The notes beneath the pieces were generated by a model that was given only the letters and a program-made list of their open reading frames with translations, had not been told where the DNA came from and did not search any database. A stretch of DNA of 64,000 nucleotides from assembly GCA_965279205.1 (NCBI GenBank), contig OZ257144.1, positions 930,001 to 994,000 on the forward strand, written 5' to 3'. This stretch comes from UBA7672 sp965279205 (GTDB taxonomy: Bacteria > Pseudomonadota > Alphaproteobacteria > Caulobacterales > Hyphomonadaceae). Numbering within the stretch: the stretch's first letter is position 1; each line of letters begins with the position of its first letter. The translations under genes were made by a program, and so were the position numbers. Positions 1-7,798 of the stretch are shown in pieces.

Positions 1-1503
1 CAGTTGTTTGCGCTGGACCTCGATCCGGCCGGGACAGCGAAGAACCCAAGGCCGCTGATGAAGGGCTTCGATGGCGACAGCCCGACCAAGCCGTTCGGTG
101 ACGAGACCGACTACGGCTTCTCGGCGGACGGCAAGTCCGTGGTCTTCTCCGCCAAGGTCGCCGGCAAGAGCGAGCCCTGGGTGACCAACTATGATCTCTG
201 GAAGGTCCCGGCGGCGGGAGGAGGCGCTGCCCCGCAGAACACGACCGAGCAGAACAAGGCCTGGGACGCCGGCCCTGTCTACGCTGCTGGCGGCAGGTTC
301 ATGGCCTATCGCGCGATGAAGCGCGCCGGCTTCGAGGCCGACCGCTACCAGATCATGATCCGTGAAGAGGACTCCTCTTCTGCAGGCGGGGGAGGCTTCA
401 AGGATCGCCCACTGGCGTCGGATTGGAATCGTTCGGCCGATGCGATCGCGTGGAGCGCCGACGGCAAGACGATCTATGCGCAGGCGGAAGACATCGGCCA
501 GACCAGGCTGTTCGCCATCGATGTGGCCTCAGGCAAGGTCACCGCTGTCACAGGCGCCGGCCATCTCGGCGGGTTCGATGTCAACGCCAAGGGCATTGTT
601 TACGCGCAGGATGATCTGCTGAACCCCGCCCAGATCTATTTCCTGCCGGCGAAGGTCGGATCGAAACCGGTGAAGCTTACCAACGTCAACGCAGAGGCGT
701 TGAAGAACGTGGCGTTCGGCGCCGCGGAGCAGTTCTCCTTCCCCGGCTGGAACAACGAGACGGTCTACGCCTATGTCGTGAAGCCTGCCGATTTCGACGC
801 GTCGAAGAAATATCCGGTCGCGTTCCTGATCCATGGCGGGCCGCAGGGCTCGTTCGGCAACCTCTTCCACTATCGCTGGAACGCGCAGGCCTATGCCGGC
901 GCCGGCTATGCGGTGGTGATGATCGATTTCCATGGTTCGACTGGCTATGGCCAGGCCTTCACCGACGCGATCAGTCAGCACTGGGGCGATCGCCCGCTGG
1001 AGGATCTGCAGAAGGGCTGGGCCTTCGCGCTGTCGAAATATTCCTTCCTCGATGGCGGCCGCGCCTGTGCGCTCGGCGGTTCCTATGGCGGCTTCATGGT
1101 CAACTGGATCGCCGGCAACTGGAACGGGCCATGGAAATGCCTCGTCAATCACGACGGCATCTTCGATACGCGCTTCATGGGCTATTCCACCGAGGAGCTG
1201 TGGTTCTCCGAATGGGAGAATGGCGGCACGCCGTGGACGCCGGGCACGACCTACGAGAAGTTCAATCCCGCCCTGTTCGTGCAGAACTGGAGCAAGCCTG
1301 AGTTGGTGATCCATGGCGGTCGCGACTATCGCGTGCCGCTGGAGGAGGGCATCGCCACCTTCACCGCGCTGCGGCGCAAGGGCATCGACTCGAAGTTCCT
1401 TTACTTCCCGGAGGAGAACCACTGGGTGCTGAAGCCGCAGAACACCGTCCAGTGGCATGACGAGGTGCTGGGCTGGCTGAAGAAATATGCGCCGGTGAAC
1501 TAG
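1..1503 (+). CDS. S9 family serine peptidase (prolyl oligopeptidase type), 5' end missing
   Basis: The frame is open from the first base, so the gene begins upstream of the window; about 500 residues remain. The first ~240 residues carry beta-propeller blades (for example FSADGKSVVFSAK and WSADGKTIYAQAED), followed by an alpha/beta-hydrolase peptidase domain. The triad is complete: Ser in GGSYGG (codon 1081-1083), Asp in HGGRDYRVP (1324-1326) and His in EENHW (1420-1422). Enzymes of this family cleave oligopeptides or release dipeptides or acyl-amino acids; the blade-plus-hydrolase order fits dipeptidyl-peptidase or acylaminoacyl-peptidase types, but specificity cannot be decided. Whether it is exported is unknown because the N terminus is absent. 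The next gene, a PadR regulator, starts 134 bp later behind its own operator. Confidence 0.93.
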   Translation, partial: QLFALDLDPAGTAKNPRPLMKGFDGDSPTKPFGDETDYGFSADGKSVVFSAKVAGKSEPWVTNYDLWKVPAAGGGAAPQNTTEQNKAWDAGPVYAAGGRFMAYRAMKRAGFEADRYQIMIREEDSSSAGGGGFKDRPLASDWNRSADAIAWSADGKTIYAQAEDIGQTRLFAIDVASGKVTAVTGAGHLGGFDVNAKGIVYAQDDLLNPAQIYFLPAKVGSKPVKLTNVNAEALKNVAFGAAEQFSFPGWNNETVYAYVVKPADFDASKKYPVAFLIHGGPQGSFGNLFHYRWNAQAYAGAGYAVVMIDFHGSTGYGQAFTDAISQHWGDRPLEDLQKGWAFALSKYSFLDGGRACALGGSYGGFMVNWIAGNWNGPWKCLVNHDGIFDTRFMGYSTEELWFSEWENGGTPWTPGTTYEKFNPALFVQNWSKPELVIHGGRDYRVPLEEGIATFTALRRKGIDSKFLYFPEENHWVLKPQNTVQWHDEVLGWLKKYAPVN

Positions 1504-1569
1504 CAGCGGGTCGATTCGAAGCAGGCTTGACGAACGGCGTCGCCGATCGAGAGCGGCTGCACGCTTGTC

Positions 1570-1590
1570 ATACATTGTACTTCAATGTAT
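1570..1590. promoter_or_regulatory. Perfect inverted repeat, probable PadR operator
   Basis: Arms ATACATTG (1570-1577) and CAATGTAT (1583-1590) are exact reverse complements around a 5-base spacer. The site lies 48 bp upstream of the padR-like start codon. PadR regulators bind AT-rich inverted repeats with ATGT/ACAT-like half-sites and often repress their own operon. Autoregulation is inferred from position and sequence only. Confidence 0.65.
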
Positions 1591-1637
1591 AGAGCTGCCA
1601 TGTAAGCTTGGATCCAGACTGCGCGGCGCGTAAAACC

Positions 1638-2024
1638 ATGGACATCAACAAGGACCTGATGGCTGCGTCCTCGACGCCGATCGTTCTGGCGATCCTGTCG
1701 GAAGGCGACAGCTATGGGTACGCCATCATCAAGCGGGTCCAAGAGCTGTCGGCGGGGCGTCTCGAGTGGACGGACGGGATGCTTTATCCCGTTCTGCACC
1801 GGCTCGAGCGGCTGGGTTACGTCAAGGCGCGATGGGAAGCGGCGGAGAGCGGCCGCCGCCGCAAATACTACAGGATGACGCCGCAGGGGCGGGCGCAGCT
1901 CGCCGAGGATCGCAAGCAGTGGCAGGCGGTGGACGCCACGCTGCGAGGCATCTGGCGAACGTTGTTGCCTCCACTGCCGGACTGGCGCCCGGCGTCGTTC
2001 GCGCCACTGCCACAGGGAGGCTGA
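1638..2024 (+). CDS. PadR family transcriptional regulator
   Basis: A 128-residue protein with the PadR winged helix: the helical start ILSEGDSYGYAIIKRVQ, the recognition and wing segment with TDGMLYPVLHRLERLGYV, then RRRKYYRMTPQGRAQL. Such proteins repress a neighbouring operon, often one encoding transporters or membrane proteins. ATG 1638 is chosen because the conserved domain starts right after it; an in-frame TTG 30 bases earlier would add ten residues unlike the family. The stop is three bases from the ATG of the next gene, so the two form an operon controlled from the palindrome at 1570-1590. PadR genes are commonly paired with a membrane protein carrying a 'permease prefix' domain, exactly what follows here. 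Confidence 0.93.
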   Translation: MDINKDLMAASSTPIVLAILSEGDSYGYAIIKRVQELSAGRLEWTDGMLYPVLHRLERLGYVKARWEAAESGRRRKYYRMTPQGRAQLAEDRKQWQAVDATLRGIWRTLLPPLPDWRPASFAPLPQGG

Positions 2025-2027
2025 GCG

Positions 2028-3397
2028 ATGCCGGCTACGGACAACGCGTCCTCGCTCGAGGAACAGATCGGCCAGTGGCGGAGCTATCTCAATCGGCGGC
2101 AGGCGATCCACTCGGTCGACGTGGCGGAGTTGGAAGACATCTGCGCGAGCAGATCGCGCGGCTGACCGAGGCGGGGCTCGCCGCGGACGAGGCGTTTCTG
2201 GTGGCGGTCAAGCGTATGGGCAGCCTCGACGCCCTGTCGCGGGAGTTCGCGCGTGAGCATTCGGACCGGCTCTGGAAGCAGCTGGTTGTGTCGCCCGCCG
2301 ATGCCGGCCTTTCGGATATGGCGGCGCGGCGCGAGGCCATTGTCGCGGTCTGTCTTGCGTTGGGCGCGGCTGCCGCGATCAAGGCGCCGGCGCTGTTCGG
2401 GCTTCGGCTCGATACGGACGCGGGCTTCTATGCCCGCAATCTCGGTCTCTTCGTCCTGCCACTGCTGACCGGTTATTTTGTCTGGAAGCGAAAGCTCGAC
2501 CTGCGCGTGCTTCCCTGGCTGGCGGCGGCGTTCGTCGTGGCGGGGGTGTTCGCCAACGCCTATCCGTTTGCGCGGTTCGGCTACACGGAGGCGCTGACCG
2601 CCCTGCACCTGCCGATCGTGCTCTGGCTGGTGGTGGGCATCGCCTATGCCGGTCGGCGCTGGAACGAGACGGGCGGGCGGATGGATTTCATCCGCTTCTC
2701 CGGCGAGCTGTTCATCTACTACACGCTGATCGCGCTCGGCGGCGGCGTGCTGACAGCGTTCATGGTGATGATCTTCCAGGCGGCTGGAATCGATGTTGGA
2801 CCCTTCTTCGCGTCGTGGCTGCTGCCGTGCGGAGCGGTCGGCGCCGTCATCATCGCGTCCTGGCTGGTGGAGGCAAAGCAGAGCGTGATCGAGAACATGG
2901 CGCCAGTGCTGGCGCGGCTGTTCACGCCGCTGTTCGCCGCCGTGCTGATCGTGTTCCTGGGTGTCCTGGTGTGGACCGGGCGCGGGATCGACATCGAGCG
3001 GAACGTGCTTGTCGCCTTCGACCTGTTGCTGGTGATGGTTCTGGGCCTGCTGCTCTATTCCATTTCGGCCCGCGATCCTCGTGCGCCTCCCGGTGCATAC
3101 GATGTGCTGCAGGTCGTGCTGCTGGCCAGCGCGCTGCTGGCCGATGCGGTTGCGCTGTGGGCGATCAGTGCGCGCATCAGCGAGTTCGGCTTCACGCCGA
3201 ACCGCGTGGCGGCGCTGGGCGAGAACGTGATCCTGCTGATCAATCTTGCGTGGTCGGCATTCCTGTACGTCCGCTTCCTGAGAGGGCAGGGATCGTTCGA
3301 GAGCCTCGAGCGCTGGCAGACGAACTATCTGCCGGTCTATGCCGCCTGGGCCGCTATCGTCGTGATCGTCTTTCCGCCGGCGTTCGGATTCATGTGA
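2028..3397 (+). pseudogene. Permease-prefix-domain membrane protein, interrupted by a one-base frameshift
   Basis: The ATG at 2028 opens a frame reading SLEEQIGQWRSYLNRRQ and VAELED, then hits TGA at 2163-2165 after 45 residues. From 2138 the +2 frame continues with HLREQIARLTEAGLAADEAF and runs open to 3397. Joining them would give VAELED-HLREQI, a typical HAAS/permease-prefix helical domain, then about ten hydrophobic segments, for roughly 456 residues in all. A single missing base near 2136-2140 accounts for the break; GAC|ATC is not a recognisable slippery site. PadR-linked proteins with this layout occur in operons with the regulator. It may be a true mutation or a sequencing error; function beyond membrane location is unknown. 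Confidence 0.72.
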
Positions 3398-3456
3398 TCG
3401 CCTGTCTGGACCCGCATGGGTGACACTGGCCGGGGCCCGTGCCAGCTTCGCGCCCG

Positions 3457-3945
3457 ATGGATGCAGTGTTCGCCAGCATCGAGCAGTCGCCGTTCTCCGT
3501 ATGGATGCGGGAGGACCTCTATGCGTATTTCATCGCACTGATCTTCCACTCGCTGGGCATGGCGTTCCTGATCGGCGGGGGCGTGGTGATATCGCTGCGG
3601 GTGATGGGGCTGGCCTCGGGCGCGCGGCTTGAGAAGTTTCGCGGGTTCTTCCCGGTGATGTGGGTAGGGGCGGCGCTAGCGATACCGTCGGGCGTGGCGC
3701 TGCTGATCGGCTATCCGGCGAAGGCGCTGACCAATCCGTTGTTCGGGGTGAAATTTGCGTGCCTGATCGGCGCGGCGCTGCTCGTTCGCGAGATGGGCAA
3801 GCGGCTGTTTCCGGCTGCCGAGCGGGGCGAGGCGCTGCCGGGCTATGCGCGCGGGATGGCGGCGGCGGCGCTGGTGCTGTGGCTGGGCGCGGTGACGGCA
3901 GGCAAGCTGCTGCTGCACACCTACACCATCCTGATGGTGTCGTGA
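3457..3945 (+). CDS. Multi-pass membrane protein, DUF6644-like, copy 1
   Basis: A 162-residue hydrophobic protein with about four membrane segments (FHSLGMAFLIGGGVVI, VMWVGAALAIPSGVALLIGY, KFACLIGAALLV, AAAALVLWLGAVTAGKLLL). ATG 3457 is preferred; an in-frame GTG lies at 3439. Its stop codon overlaps the ATG of the following gene (TGATG), so the two are translationally coupled, and they share an 'IHFFGL/FHSLGM' first segment, pointing to paralogues that may form a heteromer. The family assignment is by recall of the HxxGxxxLxGG pattern and is tentative; no enzymatic residue is evident. Confidence 0.72.
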   Translation: MDAVFASIEQSPFSVWMREDLYAYFIALIFHSLGMAFLIGGGVVISLRVMGLASGARLEKFRGFFPVMWVGAALAIPSGVALLIGYPAKALTNPLFGVKFACLIGAALLVREMGKRLFPAAERGEALPGYARGMAAAALVLWLGAVTAGKLLLHTYTILMVS

Positions 3946-4469
3946 TGGATCCGATCTTCAATCCCGAAGCGATCGAACAATGGGCGCGGGCGACCGGCAT
4001 ATTCGGGATGATGAACACGAAATGGGGCTGGCCCATTGCGGAGATCATCCACTTCTTCGGGCTGTGCCTGCTGTTCGCGACGGTGGGGATGTTCGACCTG
4101 CGCATGATGGGCGTGGCGCGCGGCGTGTCGATGAAGATGCTGCACCGGCTGGTGCCGTTCGGGATCGCGGGCTACCTGATGTGCGTTGCGACCGGGTTTC
4201 TTTTTGTCGTGTCCGCACCCGCCCAGTATCTCTACAATCCCGCACTGCAGACCAAGATCTCGCTGATGATCGTCGCCGGGATCAACATGGCGGTGTTCTA
4301 CGTGACGACGGCGAGCGCGGTCTCCGCCGCCGGGCCGGATGACTTGCCGCCGATGCGGGCGCGGTTGATCGGCTTCGTGTCGCTAGCGTGCTGGACCGGC
4401 GTGATCGTGTGCGGCCGGCTGGTGACGTTCTTCCGCCCGCCGGAGCACTGGTGCCTGTGGTGCCAATGA
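3945..4469 (+). CDS. Multi-pass membrane protein, DUF6644-like, copy 2
   Basis: A 174-residue membrane protein beginning MDPIFNPEAIEQW, with segments IIHFFGLCLLFATVGMFDL, VPFGIAGYLMCVATGFLFVV, ISLMIVAGINMAVFYV and VSLACWTGVIVCGRLVTF. The start codon overlaps the preceding stop by one base. His in the first segment and the FDLRMMG stretch after it are shared features of this poorly characterised membrane family. The C terminus ends in a Cys/Trp-rich tail (HWCLWCQ) that could bind a metal or heme, but this is speculation. Role unknown; pairing with the upstream gene suggests a two-subunit membrane complex. Confidence 0.75.
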   Translation: MDPIFNPEAIEQWARATGIFGMMNTKWGWPIAEIIHFFGLCLLFATVGMFDLRMMGVARGVSMKMLHRLVPFGIAGYLMCVATGFLFVVSAPAQYLYNPALQTKISLMIVAGINMAVFYVTTASAVSAAGPDDLPPMRARLIGFVSLACWTGVIVCGRLVTFFRPPEHWCLWCQ

Positions 4470-4530
4470 GAACTCGCTTGTCCTCGGCTAGAGCGACGCC
4501 GACGGCGGCGTTCTCGCGGGGAACCTACAA

Positions 4531-4818
4531 GTGACGCACTTGGCAAAATATCGCATCAAGGCGTGGGCGTTTAACATCGCGCTTCTTGCGGGCGTGTTTT
4601 TTCTTGGCGGGTGGTTTTACAAAATCGGGATTCCAATTGAAATGTGCCCCGGCTTGATGGTTTTGCCGAGCATTCTGATTGGATTGTTCCTGTGGCCTTC
4701 CGTTTTGGCGCCAACGGAACTTTCCACCCAAGCTCGGTGGACGCATCGAGCCATCGCAATCTTTGCGTGGTGCGCGTTTTCCGTCGTGGCCTATCTGATT
4801 GTGAGCGCTTCGGCATAG
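4531..4818 (+). CDS. Small hypothetical membrane protein
   Basis: A 95-residue protein from GTG 4531 with three predicted membrane segments (FNIALLAGVFFLGGWFY, PGLMVLPSILIGLFLWP, AIFAWCAFSVVAYLIV). The DNA is visibly richer in A/T and T-runs than its neighbours, and its codons are less G/C at position three, which suggests recent acquisition or weak selection. No ribosome-binding site of note precedes it. No family recognised. It could be a real gene or a remnant; the continuous hydrophobic pattern favours a gene. Confidence 0.5.
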   Translation: MTHLAKYRIKAWAFNIALLAGVFFLGGWFYKIGIPIEMCPGLMVLPSILIGLFLWPSVLAPTELSTQARWTHRAIAIFAWCAFSVVAYLIVSASA

Positions 4819-4884
4819 CGGGGTTCTGCATCCTTCCTATCGGGGACGCGGAGGCTTGGCGAGTTGCTGCACTTTCGTGCCGGT

Positions 4885-5058
4885 TCAGGTGGAAGAGGTC
4901 TTCTTCGCTTCGAGGGCGGCAATCTCGTTGTCGAGGTCGCGGATCTTCTTCTGCAGGATCGGGATGGCGGCCTTGTCGTCCGTGCCCTGGGCAAGTTGCA
5001 ACTCCTGCGCGAGGCGCGAGCGGTCGCGGCGGAGGCGGCGGATGGGGGACTGTTTCAT
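4885..5058 (-). CDS. Small 57-residue coiled-coil protein
   Basis: On the minus strand an ATG at 5058 opens a frame to TGA at 4885: MKQSPIRRLRRDRSRLAQEL, then a Gln/Asp-rich link, PILQKKIRDLDNEIAALEAK and KTSST. It has an Arg-rich N terminus followed by a heptad-like helix (Leu/Ile at regular spacing), the look of a small nucleic-acid- or protein-binding coiled coil. Third-position G/C is high as in neighbouring genes, which supports coding. It converges with the small membrane protein gene ending at 4818. No known function; similar short basic coiled-coil proteins are common but unnamed in alphaproteobacteria. Confidence 0.6.
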   Translation of the reverse strand: MKQSPIRRLRRDRSRLAQELQLAQGTDDKAAIPILQKKIRDLDNEIAALEAKKTSST

Positions 5059-5140
5059 GGCGGGGCCCTTGGGACGGTGAGGGGCTTATAGCCGGGGTGG
5101 AGAAATTCTCCATGCCTTGCTCATGGCGGGCGGTTGACAT

Positions 5141-5300
5141 CTTCCCCTGCGCAGCAAAGCGGAGCGGGGGAAGTACGGCGAAGCCGGGATGGGGGCGGGC
5201 GGTAAGGGGAATCCCCTTCATGGCGCCACTCCCCTTGTGACTCGCCCCCTCCGACCCTTCGGGCCACCTCCCCCGCTACGCTGCGCTTCGCAGGGGAGGA
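5141..5300. repeat. Dispersed palindromic repeat, copy 1
   Basis: First of three copies in this window (others at 6817-6938 and 8871-8994). Shared blocks are AGTACGGCGAAGCCGGGATG and CCTCCGACCCTTCGGGCCAC, flanked by inverted CTTCCCC...GGGGAGG ends. This copy has an extended left hairpin and extra bases in the middle. It fills most of the gap between the small minus-strand gene and the glycosylase gene. No open frame is shared between copies, so it acts as DNA or RNA structure rather than as a gene. Confidence 0.85.
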
Positions 5301-5321
5301 CGGGCGCCCTATGATGCGCGC

Positions 5322-5972
5322 ATGAACACGCTCGACGTCACGGACAGGAAGCAGCTGTCGAAAGCCATAAAGGCGCTGGCGAAGGAGTGCGCGATCATCA
5401 AGGCAGCGCATGAGTATGTCGGCGTGCCGGAGTGGCGGACGCGGCAGGGCGACTATGCGGGGCTGGCGCGGATCATCGCCTTCCAGCAGCTCTCGACCAA
5501 GGCGGCGGGGACGATCTGGGGAAGGGTGGAAGTGCTGCTCGGCAAGGTGACGCCCAAGAGCGTGCTGGCCGCCGATATCGATGCGCTGCGGGCGTGCGGG
5601 ATGTCGCGGCCGAAGATCTCGCACATCAGGTCGATCGCCGAGGCGGTGACCGACGGATCGCTGAATTTCCGGCGGCTGGAGCGCAAGACGGACGACGAGG
5701 CGCGGGAAGAACTGGTCGCGGTGAAGGGCATCGGGCCGTGGACGGCGGACGTCTATCTGATGTTCTGCCTCGGGCGCTGGGACGTGTTTCCGCATGCGGA
5801 CATCGGGCTGTCGGAGGCCTACCGGATGATCTCGGGAGAGCGGAAACGCCATCCGCCGAAGAAATTCCTCCGTACAGGCGAGCGCTGGAGGCCATATCGG
5901 GGGGTAGCGGCCCACATGCTATGGGCCTACATTAACGCTGCTCGCGACGCTCCCAAGCAACCTGCGTCCTGA
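5322..5972 (+). CDS. DNA-3-methyladenine glycosylase (AlkA-like, HhH-GPD superfamily)
   Basis: A 216-residue base-excision repair glycosylase that would remove alkylated bases from DNA. The helix-hairpin-helix is at about residues 128-145 (VAVKGIGPWTADVYL) and the catalytic Asp is D160 in FPHADIG, with the family's FQQLSTKAAGTIW helix at about 50. It lacks the extra N-terminal domain of E. coli AlkA, as in the shorter AlkA2/Mag1-like group. ATG 5322 follows the dispersed repeat at 5141-5300. The last codons are part of a strong hairpin (5951-5996) that runs into the 3' untranslated region. No adaptive-response gene lies beside it. Confidence 0.9.
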   Translation: MNTLDVTDRKQLSKAIKALAKECAIIKAAHEYVGVPEWRTRQGDYAGLARIIAFQQLSTKAAGTIWGRVEVLLGKVTPKSVLAADIDALRACGMSRPKISHIRSIAEAVTDGSLNFRRLERKTDDEAREELVAVKGIGPWTADVYLMFCLGRWDVFPHADIGLSEAYRMISGERKRHPPKKFLRTGERWRPYRGVAAHMLWAYINAARDAPKQPAS

Positions 5973-5996
5973 TGGACGCGGACAAGTTGCTTGGGA
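5951..5996. terminator. Hairpin spanning the glycosylase stop codon
   Basis: Outer arms TCCCAAGCAAC (5951-5961) and GTTGCTTGGGA (5986-5996) are exact complements; an inner stem GCGTCC (5964-5969)/GGACGC (5974-5979) closes around TGAT, which contains the stop codon's TGA. No T-run follows, so it may protect or regulate the mRNA rather than terminate it. Its 3' part also pairs with the next segment (6011-6022). Confidence 0.6.
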
Positions 5997-6242
5997 ATTC
6001 ATGAGCAGATCAACTTGTCCGCCCTTCGGGCGGGTTGATCTGGTGCGGCGGGGCGTGACCTAACTGTCCCACCCTGACCCGGGATCGCCGGGTTAACGAA
6101 GGGTGACTGGACATGTAGCCGCTCTGTCACGATGTTATGTCAGAGAATCAATCACTCCGGTTGCTGGAGCCAGGTGGCGCAGCTGGGGAACAGGCCGAAA
6201 CCCGTTTGGCACTCGGGTCCGGCCCAGACGAATGGACGACGC
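5997..6242. other. Structured leader upstream of the HNH gene
   Basis: The 270-base gap after the glycosylase gene holds the two hairpins above plus a third stem, CACCCT (6070-6075)/AGGGTG (6100-6105), with an inner ACCCGG/CCGGGT. The stretch 6120-6240 was checked for tRNA and known riboswitch shapes and none was convincing. Confidence 0.4.
6006..6042. terminator. Second hairpin, overlapping an alternative pairing
   Basis: CAGATCAAC (6006-6014) pairs with GTTGATCTG (6034-6042), and inside it CCGCCC (6019-6024) pairs with GGGCGG (6028-6033) around TTC. The segment CAACTTGTCCGC (6011-6022) is also an exact complement of GCGGACAAGTTG (5978-5989), so this stem and the upstream hairpin exclude that third pairing and vice versa. 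Confidence 0.6.
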
Positions 6243-6806
6243 ATGGCGGAAGTGATTTCGCACGCGCCCAACGGTTGCCCCGCTCTCGTGCTCAACGCCG
6301 ATTTCAGGCCGCTGTCGTATTACCCGCTGTCGCTGTGGCCGTGGCAGGAGGTGGTGAAAGCCGTCTTCCTCGAACGTGTCGACGTGATCGCGGAATACGA
6401 CACCTATGTTCACTCGCCGTCGCTGACGATGCGGCTGCCGTCGGTGATCGCGCTGCGCGAATTCGTGAAGCAGGATCGCCAGCCGGCCTTCACCCGGTTC
6501 AACGTCTTCCTGCGCGACGGGTTCGAATGCGCCTATTGCGGCAGCCACGAGGACCTGACGTTCGACCACGTGATCCCGCGCTCCAAGGGCGGGCGCACAA
6601 GCTGGGAGAACATCGTCGCGGCGTGCAGCCCGTGCAACCTGCGCAAGGGCGGACGGCTGTCGAGAGACATCGGCATGCACCCGCATGTGCGGCCGCACAG
6701 GCCGACGACCTTCCAGCTGCAAGAGATGGGACGCAAATTCCCGCCGAACCACCTGCACGATACCTGGCTCGATTATCTCTACTGGGATGTCGAGCTGGAG
6801 AGCTGA
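6243..6806 (+). CDS. HNH endonuclease family protein
   Basis: A 187-residue protein with an N-terminal part typical of stand-alone bacterial HNH proteins (PALVLNADFRPLSYYPLSLW) and a C-terminal HNH nuclease fold: two Cys pairs (CAYC and CSPC) binding structural zinc around LTFDHVIPRSKGG and WENIV. The metal-binding HNH motif is DH...N...N-like (FDHVIPRSKGGRTSWENIVA). ATG 6243 is chosen because the conserved start MAEVISHAPNGCPALVLN follows it; a longer frame from 6132 has no similarity. Proteins of this type are widespread single-copy genes in alphaproteobacteria with unknown cellular role, possibly DNA repair. It ends 10 bp before dispersed repeat copy 2. Confidence 0.88.
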   Translation: MAEVISHAPNGCPALVLNADFRPLSYYPLSLWPWQEVVKAVFLERVDVIAEYDTYVHSPSLTMRLPSVIALREFVKQDRQPAFTRFNVFLRDGFECAYCGSHEDLTFDHVIPRSKGGRTSWENIVAACSPCNLRKGGRLSRDIGMHPHVRPHRPTTFQLQEMGRKFPPNHLHDTWLDYLYWDVELES

Positions 6807-6816
6807 GGCGGATCGT

Positions 6817-6938
6817 CTTCCCCCGCTTGCGGAGGAAGTACGGCGAAGCCGGGATGGGGGACGATACGACGGAATCCCCTCGTGACTCGCCCCCTCCGAC
6901 CCTTCGGGCCACCTCCCCCGTGAACGGGGGAGGATGAG
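6817..6938. repeat. Dispersed palindromic repeat, copy 2
   Basis: Same blocks as copy 1: AGTACGGCGAAGCCGGGATG, then CCTCCGACCCTTCGGGCCAC, with ends TCTTCCCCCG and CGGGGGAGGA. It sits exactly between two convergent genes (6806 and 6943), where it could end transcription from both sides. Confidence 0.88.
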
Positions 6939-6942
6939 CATC

Positions 6943-7515
6943 TCACTCGTTCCGCGTTTCCTTCCAGCCGTCGCGAGGGCGCATGGCGGAGGGGGAGGCG
7001 GGCATCATGCTGTCGCAGGCCTTCGGCTCCATGGTCGAGAGAACCCCGGCGATACGCCAGGCGCCGTCGAGCAGGACGAGATCGAAGGCGTCGATACCGC
7101 AATGCACCTGCTTGCCGTTGTCGCGCAGCTCGTAGGGCGCCCAGACCTGGGCGAGGCCGCCGCGCGCTTGAACCATTGGCGACCAGTAACGCTCGATGAA
7201 GGGGTCGGCGTCGGGATCGGGCTCGAGCATGGAGGCGTTGGGATAGGGGGAGACGTCACTGTCCCCGGCCGGCGTGCGTTCCTGGAAGTAGCTGATGCCT
7301 TCCTCGATGATGAGCTCCTCAAGGGCTGCATCATCGTGATTGCCGATCGCGAGCAGGAAGCGGTCGATGACGCCGAGGATCGCTTCGGTCTCGGCGGCGG
7401 ATGCAGCGCCGATGGACGAGGGGACAGCGACCGACGCGGATGGTGATGCTCCCGGCGTCGTGGCGCAGGCAGCGAGAGCCGTGCCGAGTGCGGCGAAAAC
7501 CAGAAGACGTTTCAT
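6943..7515 (-). CDS. Lipoprotein with NTF2/SnoaL-like fold
   Basis: A 190-residue exported lipoprotein: signal MKRLLVFAALGTALAAC with the lipobox Cys at 17. After a Ser/Ala-rich linker comes an NTF2-like region (AILGVIDRFLLAIGNHDDAALEELI, then a Pro-rich loop, IERYWSPMVQARGGLAQVWAPYEL and DAFDLVLLDGAWRIAGV). This fold is found in scavenging enzymes and in non-enzymatic binding proteins; nothing here fixes a substrate. It converges on the HNH gene with the dispersed repeat between them. Confidence 0.8.
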   Translation of the reverse strand: MKRLLVFAALGTALAACATTPGASPSASVAVPSSIGAASAAETEAILGVIDRFLLAIGNHDDAALEELIIEEGISYFQERTPAGDSDVSPYPNASMLEPDPDADPFIERYWSPMVQARGGLAQVWAPYELRDNGKQVHCGIDAFDLVLLDGAWRIAGVLSTMEPKACDSMMPASPSAMRPRDGWKETRNE

Positions 7516-7606
7516 GCGGAACCCTATGCTTTGCGACGGTCACGAATAGGGTAGCATCACCGCCGATTGCGGCGAAAGCCGGATTGGCTGTCGCGGAACG
7601 GACCTT

Positions 7607-7798
7607 ATGAAAGCATCTGAACGACAAACGACGTGCGAGCGTTGCGGCGCGACGTTCGGGTGCAATCCAGACGGGCCGTGCTGGTGTGGCGAGGAGGCGG
7701 TGCGGCTGCCCGTGCCGAAGGCGGGCGAGTCGCGGTTCAATGACTGCCTGTGCCGGTCGTGCCTGCGCGAGCTGGCGGCGGAGAAGGGGGACGCGTGA
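7607..7798 (+). CDS. Cysteine-rich CWC family protein
   Basis: A 63-residue protein with the CWC signature: CERCGATFGC, then GPCWCGEE and CLCRSCL, giving eight Cys in pairs that should hold one or two zinc ions. This is a small uncharacterised family of presumed metal-binding proteins. Its stop overlaps the next ATG (TGATG at 7796-7800), so it is coupled to the lipoprotein gene downstream. Confidence 0.82.
   Translation: MKASERQTTCERCGATFGCNPDGPCWCGEEAVRLPVPKAGESRFNDCLCRSCLRELAAEKGDA

Noticed and set aside
6120..6242. Possible tRNA or riboswitch before the HNH gene
   Set aside because: No T-arm GTTCRAnYC context or acceptor pairing, and no conserved riboswitch core was found.
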